NCBI RefSeq assembly: GCF_026151205.1
Contig: NC_087082.1
Location: 11,479,997 to 11,543,996, forward strand
Length of the DNA stretch: 64,000 bases
Direction of reading: 5' to 3'
Origin: Bolinopsis microptera
Taxonomy: Eukaryota; Ctenophora; Tentaculata; Lobata; Bolinopsidae
Translations under genes and position numbers: made by a program
Notes under the pieces: generated by a model
Told to the model about the DNA's origin: nothing
The model's input: only the letters and a program-made list of their open reading frames with translations
The model's database searches: none
In this document: one piece after another, positions 51,194-64,000 of the stretch
Numbering within the stretch: the first letter of the stretch is position 1
How the letters are laid out: each line of letters begins with the position of its first letter

Positions 51194-53267
51194 ATGACAG
51201 ACAGAGTTGCGAGTACGACAGCCGAGGTGGCTTCCTCCGCCTCCGAAGGAACAGCCGACCTGATGAGGAACGCGTCCCAAACCTCGGGAACCAGTACCAC
51301 TGAACCCATGAGAAACACAGTGTTTAACTTTCTGAGGAAGAGGAAAAAGAGTGAGAAGACTGGTGGAAGACAGTATAGGGAGTACATGTGCTGTGTGTGT
51401 TTAATGGTAAGTGTATCCGTTTAAAGCGGGAATTTTCAAGAATTTACAAGAAGTCTGAATTGTGATGAGAATTAACTTCTATATAAATTATTATAATCTA
51501 TAATTATGGCCTTCTTCATTAAAATTTCATGACACCATTGGAGACTATTGCTCCTCTAGTTATAACAAGAGAGCACATTAAAATATTCAGGTAAGGATCT
51601 TTAAATATCAAATGACATCTTTAAGCGCAACTATGTATCCACCCACGGATTATAAACAGTTTACTAAACTTCAAAAACCACTGCCTAGACTGCCACTTAG
51701 CAAGTTCTCTCTATTTAAATAAATAAATCCCGTCTAGAGAGTTGCCTTTGATGACTCCTGCAAGTTCAGTGCAACTTCCCTGCACTTCTAATCGCTGATT
51801 CTTTTGACAACTTCTACACACACAACCCGAGTCGATTGCAACTGTCTGCAACCTTGAGCTCAGAGATTAACATGAAATCCGCGACAGGTGTGATCACCAT
51901 CATATTTAACAAACTGCTGTCATGTGAACTGCAGTATGAAGTTGTTGCTTACCATAAAGCAATAAAGCAGTTGTAGTCCCATCAAAATGGTGGCTCATGC
52001 CTACAATCCCGACACTAAACTTGTGATCCCTCTTGACACTTCGGATAACTGTCGACATTTAAATCACTGTCTTCTAAAAGAGTCCACACTCCACTCGTTC
52101 CTTAGATACATTACGTCATGTGCATTATAAGACCAACATCAAGCATGCCCCATCCGCAAATTATGACAAATTTATAAATAGTTATACAATATTGTCTTTA
52201 CACAGTTGGATAAATTTATAAATAGTTATACAATAATGTCTAAACACTGGAGACATTGCAGTTGTTATAACCATCTATTTAATTTTAAACTGCACTATAA
52301 CCTCACTTTTGTAAATTTAATTTATAAAACCTTCTGATTTTGCATATGTAAACTGTCCAGTTATGCAGTGCTCTAGTATTAAACGTTTTAAGACCTTTAG
52401 AGCGCAGTATTTTAAAGATCGACCCCCGGTAACTCAATATCTCTCATTGTCAGAAAGTATAAAAAGAATTTATATTGGATTGCCTCTCCTGCTTTTACTA
52501 ACGTCCACAAATAGCATATCTACGGTAGTTAGAATTAAATGCTAAGTGACAAGAGTAAGATAAGATTACTTGAAACTTTAGATCTATTCAGGGATTTTCA
52601 TTGGCTGACCGAACCGATAGGATATGTAATATATATCACTTAACAATCTCTAGTGTACCCCAGCCGAGCTATTTTTACCTTTTTTCTCCCTGTCTTGAAA
52701 TACTTAAATTGCTTCTGGTAATGACCTTAAATCTATAAATAGTTTTCCAGAGAAAAGCTCAAATCTATAAATAAGCTTCCAGAGAATCAAATGGTCGCTT
52801 CAAATCGAATCAGTCATGAAGCATCGGATAGATTGGAATTATTGTAATTGACTTCTTGACAAATGAAAGAGTTAATTATATGTAACAGTAATATCTCCCC
52901 TCAGAACAAAGTGAAGTACGAATTCCCAAAGTTGTTGTCATGCAGTCACAGAACCTGTGAAGAGTGTCTTAGACTTTACTTTAAGACGCGGGTAAAGCAG
53001 ATTTCATTACTTATTTTATCATTGTTTCAAAACTGTGTGCAACAATTTAAGAAGAATTTGACATTATCTCAACTTCCGGGTTCTAACTGGTGAGTGGGGT
53101 GTTTAAGATATCCTATATCTCCCTACATTGACATACTGTTACTCTCTCTCAGATAAGCACGGGATCAACGAACATAACTTGTCCCAATCCTGGGTGTTAT
53201 GGAACGTATACTCCAAAACATGTTAAAATGGTTCTCCGCAACGACCACCTTCACAATAAATACCAAG
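51194..53267 (+). CDS. RBR-type E3 ubiquitin ligase, RNF19-like, 5' part
   Basis: Exons are 51194-51406, 52905-52991 and 53153-53267 (donors GTAAGT, GTAAAG, GTAAGT; acceptors ctcag and tctcag), 138 codons with compatible phases. The N-terminus is Ser/Thr/Ala-rich and unstructured. The first RING begins at residue about 66: MCCVCLM, then LLSCSHRTCEECLRLYFKTR and, in exon 3, NITCPNPGCYGTYTPKHVKM, giving the C-x2-C...C-x-H-x2-C-x2-C...C-x4-C pattern. RNF19A/B have the same order (CPLCL..., CHHRSCVDCLRQYLR, ISCPEC). In RBR ligases the first RING binds the E2 and ubiquitin passes to a Cys in RING2. IBR, RING2 and any membrane segments are not in the window; a 6.2-kb transposon follows the third exon. 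Other RBR subfamilies remain possible. Confidence 0.8.
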
Positions 53268-54246
53268 GTAAGTCACAATGTCATTATCACAGACCGTAAT
53301 ACCCGGTTACTGATGGGGAGGAGAACCATGTAATGTTTTTGACACGTGACTGTGATAAACCTATCAGCTTCCATTATCGGCCAGTTAAAACCCAGAATCA
53401 CTGTCAGGTGTCAAAACAAATATTATGGTTCACCTAGCCACAATACTATCCAGGCCTGTTTTGTTGTATCTTTGAGCAACTCTTTATAAATACATAAAAT
53501 TTCATATTGACACATCTTTACTTGATATTTGATATGGGTCGTCATTGACAACACTCTATAATACTACTGAAATGAACTACTACTGAAATGAACCGATCAT
53601 GATATTCGATATCTACTCAAAATGTAAATATTTTGCTTTTTTGTTGAACTATTTGAATTAGTTAAATTAGTACTACAGTATGATCTAGCTAAAACTACTC
53701 AACCAGTTATCTCTACTACTCAACCAGTTATCTAACTGTAATTACTCTAGTAACCGCCAAAACGTTTACTTTATAAAACCCTCATCTACGTGTTTTAATT
53801 TCAAAACGACATTAAATTTTTGGCATTTCTATTGGCTATTTAGTATTTACTGCTGTAACTTGATAAGCGGCACCACTGCACAATCCAGCCATTGAGTTCG
53901 CGGCATTACTTAAACCTATTAAACCCATTATTACAACACAATAATACGGCTCGTACGGGGGTGAATTTTGCAGATTTACAAACGGATCGGTATTAATGTC
54001 GGCCTATAATGTGATAGTATTTCTACAGTTGCAACACGTACACAATTTACTAAAATATATTCACATTATAATATTACAAAGGCTAGTACAAAATAACCAC
54101 TTAGCCATCCCTGGCGTTGGTAAATTCATGTGCACCCAATGACGCACCCTTTTAACATGTTCCCTAGGTAGCAAATTTATTGGAGTAATGAAATTTCATC
54201 CGCCTGGCTCAGTCAAAAGGGAGGGATTCCTAAATTATTATAATTA
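53268..54246. other. Intron of the RBR ligase before the foldback transposon
   Basis: AT-rich; no IBR-domain exon recognised here. Confidence 0.5.
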
Positions 54247-54831
54247 GAATTATGGGCAAGTTTCCATAAACGATATTTTATTATCGGCGCCGATAATCGC
54301 TTATTGAGCGCTTTTTCGGCGCTTTTAAAAAAAAAAACCGTTTACAATCGCTTTTTTTACGATTATAAACGGTTCAAAAAAAATCGCTTATAATCGACTA
54401 TAATTGGTGTTATAATTCAAAAAAGCGCTTTTTTAAATTTATAAGCGCTTTTAAGCGCTTACTAGCGTCGCTGAGCGATTTGAAAGCGGTTTTCCAGTAG
54501 GATTGGCGCCAAAAACGGGTGGATAAGTGGTTGGCCGGATAAGCGATTCGTAAGCGCTTTTTTGAACCATTTATAAGCGATTATAAGCGCTTATAATTGG
54601 GGTGCAATTTAGCTGTTTGTAAAGCGCAAATAAAGCGCTTATAAGCGCTTTTAAAATTGAGTCAGGAAAACGCTATATTACATCTTATAACCGCTTATAA
54701 TCGATTATAAGCGTTTTTTTAGAAATCGCTTATAACGGCTAATTCATCGCTATTTCACCGCTTTTACCGCTTTTCCTATCATCCATGGCCAGGTGAGCAG
54801 GAATTAAAAAGCGCTTATAAGCGCTTTTTCG

Positions 54832-56450
54832 ATGCTGCCCCTAGCCTGGTCGGAACGGGGTAGTGCCCGGAATTTAAAAGTGCTTATAAGCGATTTCTCA
54901 ATTCCCCTTAACCTGGTTGGAACTTTCATGTGCTTTTCTGAGCAACCTGGGGTGCACCGGCAGAGTCAGGATTTAAAAGCGCTTATGATCGCTTTTCTAC
55001 CGCTTTTCCTATCACCCATGGCCTGGTTGGCAAGAATTATAAAGCGCTTATAAGCGTTTTTTCAATGCTGCCCCTAACCTGTTCGGAACGGGGGTGTGCC
55101 CGGAATTAATAGCGCTTATAAACGATTTCTATAAACGATAAGCGTTTTTTCAATGCTGCCCCTAACCTGTTCGGAACGGGGGTGTGCCCGGAATTTAAAA
55201 GTGCTTATAAGCGATTTCTCAATTCCCCTTAACCTGGTTGGAACTTTCATGTGCTTTTCTGAGCAACCTGGGGTGCACCGGCAGAGTCAGGATTTAAAAG
55301 CGCTTATGATCGCTTTTCTACCGCTTTTCCTATCACCCATGGCCTGGTTGGCAAGAATTATAAAGCGCTTATAAGCGTTTTTTCAATGCTGCCCCTAACC
55401 TGTTCGGAACGGGGGTGTGCCCGGAATTAAAAAGCGCTTATAAACGATTTCTAAATTCTCTTCAACCTGGTCGGAACTGGAGAGTGCCCACTTGCATGTG
55501 CTTTTCTGAGCAACCTGGGGTGCACCGGCAGAGTCAGGATTTAAAAGCGCTTATAGGCGCTTATGATTGCTTTTCTACCGCTTTTCCCATCACCCATGGC
55601 CTGGTTGGCAAGAATTATAAAGCGCTTATAAGCGTTTTTTCAATGCTGCCCCTAACCTGGTCGGAACGATGGAGTGCCTGGAATTAATAAGCGCTTATAA
55701 GCGATTTCTCAATTCCCCTTAACCTGGTCGGAACTAGAAATCAGAGTGCCCACTTATAAGTGCTTTTCTGTGCAACCTGGGGTGCACCGGCAGAGTCAGG
55801 ATTTAAAAGCGCTTATAGGTGCTTATGATCGCTTTTCTACCGCTTTTCCCATTACCCATGGCCTGGTTGGCAAGAATTTTAAGCGCTTTTTCAATGCTAC
55901 CCCTAACCTGGTCGGAACGGGGGAGTGCCTGGAATTAATATGCGCTTATAAGCGATTTCTGAATTCCCCTTAACCTGGTCGGAACTGGAAATCAGAGTGC
56001 CCGCTTATAAGTTCTTTTCTGTGCAACCTGGGGTGCACCGGCAGAGTCAGGATTTAAAAGCGCTTAAATAGGCGCTTATGATCGCTTTTCTACCGCTTTT
56101 CCTATCGCCCATGGCCTGGTTGGCAGGAATTAGAAAGCGCCTATAAGCGCTTTTTCAATGCTGCCACTAACCTGGTCGCAACGGGGGAGTGCCCGGAATT
56201 AAAAGGCGCTTATAAGCACTTTTTCAATGCTGCCCCTAACCTGGTCGGAACGGGGGAGTGCCCGGAATTTAAAAGCGCTTATAGTTATAAGCGATTTCTC
56301 AATTCCCTTCAACCTGGTCGGAACTGGAGAGTGCCCACTCGTATGTGCTTTTCTGAGCAAACTGGGGTGCACCGGCAGAGTCAGGATTTAAAAGCGCTTA
56401 TAGGCGCTTATGATCGCTTATTTACCGCTTTTCCCATCACCCATGGGCAC
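54832..56450. repeat. Higher-order tandem units in the left arm
   Basis: Five to six units start near 54832, 55153, 55386, 55640, 55895 and 56156 at the phrase atgct(g/a)cccctaacctgg. Two units are near identical (54880-55050 and 55200-55370). The apparent open frames across them follow the repeat and are not genes. Confidence 0.85.
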
Positions 56451-57124
56451 CTAAGGATTTGAAAAGCGGTTATAAGTTATAAGCGATTACAATCACTTTT
56501 TATTGCTGGTTTTTACCGATTTATCTATCATTTATCAACATGGATTTAAACATAGTTGTTTGCCTGGCGATCTAGAAGCCAAGCAAGAAGGCTAAGTGCA
56601 CGGCGCGGCAAAGTTCTCCGACAATAATTGTCAGAAATTGTAAAGCGCTTGCAATTGTTTATTTATATGTTGTTAATGGTGGTGGTTGTCCTGGTGGCGG
56701 TCGATGCGCGCTGCGTCATCAGTCATACACACTTCACATTCAGAACTTGCAAAAGAAAAATATAGTATATGAAATTAAATTATTGCGCTGGGCCACGCTC
56801 AGTCTGTCAACGAGTATGACAGGCCTGTTTATGTCATTCCAAGGAATCTCTAGTCAGGCTGAGCGAATCACGACGTCTGAAAAAAGTGCGGTGCTCATTG
56901 AAAGTTTGTGTGTGCGTGACCAGCATTCACGTACTTGTTCATAATCAATCGTGGACATTAAAACAAGTGCACACTGAGTACCAATAGGAAAAAAGTAATG
57001 TATATATACGCTAGTAAAGCCGTGCGCGTGCAGGCGTGCTGAGATAGCTTGTAAAATTTGGTTATTAGATAGTAAAACTGCAACAAATAAACCGCGCCAG
57101 ATTGCGCGTTTGAATCGCTCCTAC

Positions 57125-57473
57125 GAAATCGCTCGCCCAAATTTTAAGAAAATTCTTGTGAAAAGGCCTTTGGGTATGACATTGATCTAAATCGGTGTAT
57201 TTTTTGGACGCTGATCCCGAATCACCCGCCATGACGTAGGGTAAAAATATTTCCCTGGAGAGTTACATGGGCAAAAACCGTTTTAGTCACGTGACAGGCT
57301 AGTAAAACATGATTTCGATTGTTTAGGGCTCATGTTAGGGTTTGGGTTAAGGTACGCGGGTTATGGATAGCTTCGGGGTTATGATTGGGATTAGGGTTTA
57401 TGTAAAATTGTTTTGTACGGCTGCAAAACCATAAAAACCAAGGTCACGTGAAATTTTTGGGCGAGCGAATTAA
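57125..57473 (+). mobile_element. Telomere-motif MITE, copy 2 (in foldback core)
   Basis: Same termini (aatcgctcgccc ... gggcgagcgaatt) and internal landmarks as 8116-8496. The TTAGGG block is more decayed. Confidence 0.8.
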
Positions 57474-58195
57474 GCAAGAGCCGGTCGCGGTTTTTATACA
57501 AAAATAAGCGTACACATGATATACAATGCAATAAAGCTAAGAGTTTCTGCATGTTCGATTATTTTGCACCTAACTCAATTCCGAATCACCCCTCATGGCT
57601 GTATTATATATAGTTATAACCATAAGTTTGTGTGTTTATAACCATACAAGACGTATTTATACCATGCAAAACGTATTTATAAGCATGCAAGACACTTAAT
57701 TGTCGCCGGTCTAATTGCTTATCTTTGTGATAAATATTTTAAGAGTATCACTTGACCATTGCATGTTACATGTTACTGGTCTGGCCCGACATAGCACGTG
57801 CCATCGTGGCATTTCGAGAAGAAAGCGGCGCGCGCTACTTTAGACGAGTAACATCCGTCAATTAAGAGTATCACCTGTTAACCATGGGTATTGGGTCTAC
57901 TTGTATCATTCAGGTCGCGTCGTGACATAGTCATAAGTAAATTAAACAATTGCGCGGTAATCGTGAATCGGTAAACAAGCTGATATGCCCATTTTACAGC
58001 ATGAACTAACATGAGACAAAATAAAATATTGACTCACAATGCGATGTCAATCTTTCAATTCACAGCTTGGCGAGGCCCAGTCTAGTGGTGAATTTTTACC
58101 AAACTAGCGAAGCGCAATGTTGAATGTGATTGCGAGAATTGACGGGTGACACTCGTAAAATATTTGTTCCATATATTGGAGTCCAACTCGGCTTT

Positions 58196-58560
58196 TACTA
58201 ATTCGCTCGCCCAAAAATTTCACGTGACTTTGGTTTTTATGGTTTTGCAGCCGTACAAAACGGTTTTACATAAATCCTAATCCCAACCCTAACCCTAACC
58301 ATAACCCCGAAGTTAACCATAACCCTTTCCACAAGCCTAACCCTAACCCGGGCCCTAAACAATCGAATTCGTATTTTACTAGCCTGTCACGTGACCAAAA
58401 CGGTTTTTTGCCCATAACTCTCCAGGGAAGCATTTTAACCCTACGTCATGGGGGGTGATTCGGAATCAGCGTCCAAAAATACACCGATATAGATCACTTT
58501 CATGCCCCAAAGGGCCTTTTCACAAGAATTTCCTTAAAATTTGGGCGAGCGATTTAGTAG
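58196..58560 (-). mobile_element. Telomere-motif MITE, copy 3 (inverted, in foldback core)
   Basis: Reverse complement of 8116-8496, with ccctaaccctaaccataacc on the plus strand. Its right terminus gggcgagcgatttagtagaa abuts the right arm. Confidence 0.85.
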
Positions 58561-60733
58561 AAGCGGTAGAAAATCGATCATAAGCGCCTATAAGCGCTTT
58601 TAAATCCTGATTCTGCCGGTGACCCCAGGTTGCACAGAAAAGCACTTATAACTATAAGCGGGCACACTGATTTCCAGTTCTGACCAGGTTGAGGGGAATT
58701 GAGAAATCGCTTATAAGCGCAGCATTAAAAAAGCGCTAATGAGCGCTTTTTAATTCCGGGCACTCCCCCGTTCCGACCAGGTTAGTGGCAGCATTGAAAA
58801 AGCGCTTATAAGCGCTTTCTAATTCTTGCCAACCAGGCCATGGGTGATAGGAAAAGCGGTAGTAAAGCGATCATAAGCGCTTTTAAATCCTGACTCTGCC
58901 GTGTACCCCAGGTTGCTCAGAAAAGCACTTATAAGCGGGCACTCTGATTTCCAGTTCCGACCAGGTTAGGGGCAGCATTTAAAAAGCGCTTATGAGCGCT
59001 TTTTAATTCCGGGCACTCCCCCGTTCCGACCAGGTTAGTGGCAGCATTGAAAAAGCGCTTATAAGCGCTTTCTAATTCTTGCCAACCAGGCCATGGGTGA
59101 TAGGAAAAGCGGTAGAAAAGCGATCATAAGCGCTTTTAAATCCTGACTCTGCCGGTGCACCCCAGGTTGCTCAGAAAAGCACTTATAAGCGGGCACTCTG
59201 ATTTCCAGTTCCGATCAGGTTAGGGGCAGCATTTAAAAAGCGCTTAAGAGCGCTTTTTAATTCCGGGCACACCCCTGTTCCGAACAGGTTAGGGGCAGCA
59301 TTGAAAAAACGCTTATAAGCGCTTTATAATTCTTGCCAACCAGGCCATTGGTGATAGAAAAAGCGGTAGAAAAGCGATCATAAGCGCCTATAAGCGCTTT
59401 TGAATCCTGACTCTGCCGGTGCACCCCAGGTTGCTCAGAAAAGCACATGCAAGTTCCGACCAGGTTAAGGGGAATTGAGAAATCGCTTATAAGCGCTTTT
59501 TAATTCCGGGCACTCCCCCGTTCCGACCAGGTTAGTGGCAGCATTGAAAAAGCGCTTATAAGCGCTTTTTAATTCCGGGCACACCCCTGTTCCGAACAGG
59601 TTAGGGGCAGCATTGAAAAAACGCTTATAAGCGCTTTATAATTCTTGCCAACCAGGCCATGGGTGATAGAAAAAGCGGTAGAAAAGCGATCATAAGCGCC
59701 TATAAGCGCTTTTAAATCCTGACTCTGCCGGTGCACCCCAGGTTGCTCAGAAAAGCACATGAAAGTTCCAACCAGGTTAGGGGGAATTGAGAATTCGCTT
59801 ATAAGCGCTTTTAAATTCCGGGCACTACCCCGTTCCGACCAGGCTAGGGGCAGCATCGAAAAAGCGCTTATAAGCGCTTTTTAATTCCTGCTCACCTGGC
59901 CATGGATGATAGGAAAAGCGGTAAAAGCGGTGAAATAGCGATGAATTAGCCGTTATAAGCGATTTCTAAAAAAACGCTTATAATCGATTATAAGCGGTTA
60001 TAAGATGTAATATAGCGTTTTCCTGACTCAATTTTAAAAGCGCTTATAAGCGCTTTATTTGCGCATTACAAACAGCTAAATTGCACCCCAATTATAAGCG
60101 CTTATAATCGCTTATAAATGGTCCAAAAAAGCGCCTACGAATCGCTTATCCGGCCAACCGCTTATCCACTCGTTTTTGGCGCCAATCCTACTGGAAAACC
60201 GCTTTCAAATCGCTCAGCGACGCTAGTAAGCGCTTAAAAGCGCTTATAAGTGCTTTTAAATTCAAAAAAGCGCTTTTTTGAATTATGACACCAATTATAG
60301 TCGATTATAAGCGATTTTTTAAAAACCGTTTATAATCGTAAAAAAAGCGATTGTAAACGGTTTTTAAAAAAAAAAGCGCCGAAAAAGCGCTCAATAAGCG
60401 ATTATCGGCGCCGATCATAAAATATCGTTTATGGAAACTTGCCGAATTATGCACCATTTGCCCAAAATCGAAACTTACGACCGGGTAGTGAGCACATTTG
60501 AAGTTTTGGGTTTTGTTCATGTTAAATCAAATGTTAATTAAGCTCAGAAATACATGAAACTTCCATGCGCATTCCGCATAATATATGAAAATCCACTTTG
60601 ATGTTCGCGATCCCTGTTTATTGTTTAATCAATAAAAGCACAGAGAAGCGTACTACAATATAATTTATACAAAAGGTCGATTCGGAGACATATAATTATA
60701 ATGTAGCTGTCCACACAGTCACAAGTCACAAGG

Positions 60734-63700
60734 TATGTCTAGTTAAAGTGGTTAGCGTGGTTAGCAAGACCTAATTGTGCGGATTAATGTTAGGTTATAC
60801 CAGGGTTATAGGTACTGTCCAACTTGTTAGCTGTATACCGCTGCTACTGCATTGATCAAAATTCTTGCTTTGACCAACTTATTACAATTTACAGAGAGTT
60901 TTTTTGACCTTTAAGGAGAATGGATTTACACGACGTGGGGAGGCGGTTAAGCTTCATTTAAGTTCTTTAGAAAAGTCTGAATTCTGCAGATATGACATAT
61001 TATATTCTATGAGTTTACTGCTGCTACTGCATTGATACAACTTCTTGCTTTGACCAACTATATATTATTACAATTTACAGAGAGTTTTTTCGACCTTTAA
61101 TGAAAAAAAGTTATTTTTCTAAAGATTTTAAATGTTTCTTGAAATATTCCGTGAGCAGTCCACTATTTTTCCACACATTTTGAAGCGTTTTATAGAAATT
61201 CACACACAACGCCTACACACAGTTACAGTCTCCTTCGACATTAGATAATGCACGTAATAATATATCACAGTCGTACCTATTGAACTTCACAATACAACCA
61301 TACATTTGTAAGTACATTGTACAAACATGTAAGTAGAAAATTTTTCTGCAGAAATATTTCGTATAAAAATTTGTGTCGAAATGTAGGTAGAACTTTACAC
61401 CTAGAAAATACATAAATCCAATAACATGATGGTAGTTATGGAGGGGGTGATGCAACGTCAATTAATGTCAGTATTCCATAAAAACCCCAAACTGACATTG
61501 ACATTAATTGACATTAATTGACATTAATTGACATTAACTTGTCTTGAAATTTGAGATTATCATTATTCGATAAATATTCAAGATATTCACGTCTATGTAA
61601 GTTAGACCGGTTCAAAAAAACAAAATGTCCTTGAATAATTATGAGTATGTTCTTATCTGTTGATCCTTAGGTTCAAAGACCACCAAAAAAAATTTCAGCT
61701 TCCAACTTTTCCATCTTCGGTCCCCACCGGCCACGCCCATATTTTATTGGTTTCTTATACAGGTAAAAATGTATGTCTAGTTAAAGTGGTTAGCGTGGTT
61801 AGCAAGACCTAATTGTGCGGATTAATGTTAGGTTATACCAGGGTTATAGGTACTGTCCAACTTGTTAGCTGTAACCTAACACCCTTGTTAATAATGTTAC
61901 AGTTAATATCAGAGGAAAATGTCATGATTGGACTCCGATTTGTTTAATAACTATGTGGCATGTGCTGTCAGAAATCAGTAATTAAAAAGAGTACTTTAAA
62001 AGTAGGTTTTCCATACATACATAACATGTATACATAACATACATACCATGTATACACTATACATAACATACATAGCATAACATGTATACGTTACATGTAA
62101 ATAACATACATGGCCATTCTAAGTCCTCGCAGTGTACATCAAATGTATAATAATTAGGTTAAATGAACGTATTATTTTGATTTGGAAATGATTATTTTGT
62201 TGTCTAGTAGTAGTAGTTGACTGTATGACAAACATTACTGTGTCGACATTTAGAGACGTCTTGTAAATGGGAGGTGTGGGTCTTGTTTAACACGTACTGA
62301 CGTACATATGTTGTGAAACACATAACGTCATTACATATTCATATGATCCTGGAGCTTAGCCAGACTTTTAAAAAGAGTTGTCTGGACAGCAAAGAGACTA
62401 AATAAACTCCGGTAGTTTTTAAGTCTTTAGTTGAAGCGCAGGAACGAGACAAAAGTTCAGGAATAAAACGAAATTGTATCTAAAACATTTAGAGAAAATT
62501 CAAAGTTTATTGAACCTAACTTGCCGCTCAATTTCCGGATCCATGATGGTTAAGTTTCACTGGATATTCAGCGATGACTTTCTTACAATAAGACAGGTTT
62601 TGAGCTTTTTGGGATTGTGTTGGGATTTACGAAACGAATATTCGCTGTGTAGTGATGCGGGCCTTTCTGGAATATATTAGCAGATAATTTTATAACTCAA
62701 GAAACGTCTCGGCTCTACGGAAAATTAATTAATTTCGAGGATTTTATAATAATCAGTGAATTAATTTAATCTTAGAACTAAACATCTCGATTCTGCAGAA
62801 AATTCATTTATCTCGCGGATGTTATAATAATCAATGACTTAATTAATAATTTAAACCACGGCAGTTCTGTACAGCAATGAGAACAGGATTCTCGAATATA
62901 TTCTACGCCGCGCCTCTCAACTTCAGTAATCAGTATTCTTTAATTTCTGAAGTTTGTCCATGAATTTCAAAGAGTTGAAAAGCGATATTTCTCAATGTTT
63001 TTGCATACCAACTCACGCGCACGATATGGCTCATTTTTAAGCGTATCTTCTATGAATTCGTAAGCAGACCATTTAAATAAATGATATATTTTATTGATTG
63101 ACGTAGGTTCTATAAAGGTATTAAAGTTCAAGCTCTTAATACGGTAAATGAATTTACTCGGTAATCAGATGGTAAAGAGTCATCCCAAATTTTTTCGCGA
63201 TAAAGCAGCATATTTGGGAATAGATTTACACGACGTGGAGAGGCGGTTAAGTTTCATTTAAGTTCTTTAGAAAAGTCTGAATTCTGCAGATATGACACAT
63301 TATATTCTATGAGTATACCGCTGCTACTGCATTGATCAAAATTCTTGCTTTGACCAACTTATTACAATTTACAGAGAGTTTTTTTGACCTTTAAGGAGAA
63401 TGGATTTACACGACGTGGGGAGGCGGTTAAGCTTCATTTAAGTTCTTTAGAAAAGTCTGAATTCTGCAGATATGACATATTATATTCTATGAGTTTACTG
63501 CTGCTACTGCATTGATACAACTTCTTGCTTTGACCAACTATATATTATTACAATTTACAGAGAGTTTTTTCGACCTTTAATGAAAAAAAGTTATTTTTCT
63601 AAAGATTTTAAATGTTTCTTGAAATATTCCGTGAGCAGTCCACTATTTTTCCACACATTTTGAAGCGTTTTATAGAAATTCACACACAACGCCTACACAC

Positions 63701-64000
63701 AGTTACAGTCTCCTTCGACATTAGATAATGCACGTAATAATATATCACAGTCGTACCTATTGAACTTCACAATACAACCATACATTTGTAAGTACATTGT
63801 ACAAACATGTAAGTAGAAAATTTTTCTGCAGAAATATTTCGTATAAAAATTTGTGTCGAAATGTAGGTAGAACTTTACACCTAGAAAATACATAAATCCA
63901 ATAACATGATGGTAGTTATGGAGGGGGTGATGCAACGTCAATTAATGTCAGTATTCCATAAAAACCCCAAACTGACATTGACATTAATTGACATTAATTG
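60734..64000. repeat. Complex direct duplications at the right edge
   Basis: 60837-61520 and 63317-64000 appear identical (offset 2480 bp) as far as I can compare, and the copy runs off the window. A 102-bp block at 60734-60835 recurs at 61771-61872 (offset 1037). Inside, a unit of about 180 bp (gatttacacgacgtgg(g/a)gagg ... ctgctgctactgcattgat) repeats: twice in the first copy and two to three times in the second (63222, 63402). A 12-bp tandem ttgacattaatt follows at 61493-61535 and again at the window end. The minus-strand frames at 61213-61461 and 63693-63941 are the same sequence and show no recognised domain. Confidence 0.85.

Larger units (their letters stand above)
54255..60443. mobile_element. 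6.2-kb foldback transposon with giant inverted arms
   Basis: Ends are inverted: ggcaagtttccataaacgat at the left, with its complement at the right ending ggaaacttgcc. It is flanked by the 8-bp duplication gaattatg (54247-54254 and 60444-60451). The arms are about 2.3 kb (54255-56530) and about 1.9 kb (58570-60443). The distal about 550 bp of each arm mirror closely (gccgataatcgcttattgag, ggcgccaaaaacg/cgtttttggcgcc). The inner parts are tandem units of 230-320 bp with the framework cctatcacccatggcctggt, ctgcccctaacctg(g/t)tcgg and gcaacctggggtgcaccggc, joined by aagcgcttataagcgctttt words. The core (56540-58560) has two inverted MITE copies and no transposase. An 8-bp duplication fits hAT, Merlin, MULE or Novosib groups; the GG terminus does not settle it. 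Confidence 0.92.

Noticed and set aside
54832-55973. Series of similar short proteins (MCFSEQPGVHRQSQD type) here and inverted at 59257-59856
   Set aside because: They follow the tandem units of the foldback arms and merely repeat because the DNA repeats. No codon-level constraint is visible and units differ by frame-changing lengths.
61213-61461. 82-codon frame, repeated identically at 63693-63941
   Set aside because: Identity is explained by the direct duplication; no recognisable domain, and the composition is that of AT-rich noncoding sequence.

Overview
The window is animal (metazoan) nuclear DNA: AT-rich, with intron-split genes using GT/AG splice sites, and about half or more of it repeats and transposons. 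Penelope-like reverse transcriptases, RTE-like and CR1/L2-like LINEs, a tRNA-derived SINE and a divergent rhodopsin-like GPCR suggest a marine invertebrate, perhaps a cnidarian or another early-branching animal. The species cannot be fixed from the sequence alone. I see no bacterial-type genes, CRISPR array, rRNA or LTR/viral element.

Host genes. (1) A PDE10-type dual-GAF cyclic-nucleotide phosphodiesterase on the minus strand fills about 42.6-2.3 kb. I traced 21 coding exons by matching splice sites, phases and homology. They give about 715 residues: N-terminus, GAF-A, GAF-B and most of the catalytic domain; the last exon(s) lie left of the window. (2) An intronless GPCR (32140-33153, +) is nested in PDE10 intron 6. 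(3) PTRHD1, a peptidyl-tRNA hydrolase domain protein, has two coding exons (49194-49711, +). (4) The 5' part of an RBR (RING-between-RING) E3 ligase resembling RNF19 has three exons at 51194-53267, +, and runs out of the window.

Mobile DNA. PDE10 introns carry a Penelope-like element split by an RTE-like LINE with a target-site duplication (15.6-19.9 kb), a second Penelope fragment ending about 15 bp from a 3' splice site, a 5'-truncated RTE-like LINE with a 14-bp duplication just behind the GPCR, a SINE, a mariner-like fossil, several elements ending in G/C homopolymers, and an element with hAT-like ends made of CCCGGT arrays. Intron 13 (5.4-10.4 kb) is almost wholly a palindromic, microsatellite-laden foldback structure. 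A related 6.2-kb foldback transposon with an 8-bp target-site duplication (54255-60443) follows the last visible RBR-ligase exon. Both are built from tiny self-complementary words such as AGCGCTTATAAGCGCT, and both carry copies of a roughly 370-bp MITE with telomere-like TTAGGG motifs. The right edge (60.7-64 kb) is a complex direct duplication.

The oddest host-gene feature is an 11-unit, 34-bp tandem array at 4521-4894. Its unit contains the 5' splice site of PDE10 exon 15, so the donor is repeated ten more times into the intron. There are no operons. The genes relate by nesting (GPCR inside PDE10) and by transposon load rather than by a shared pathway.
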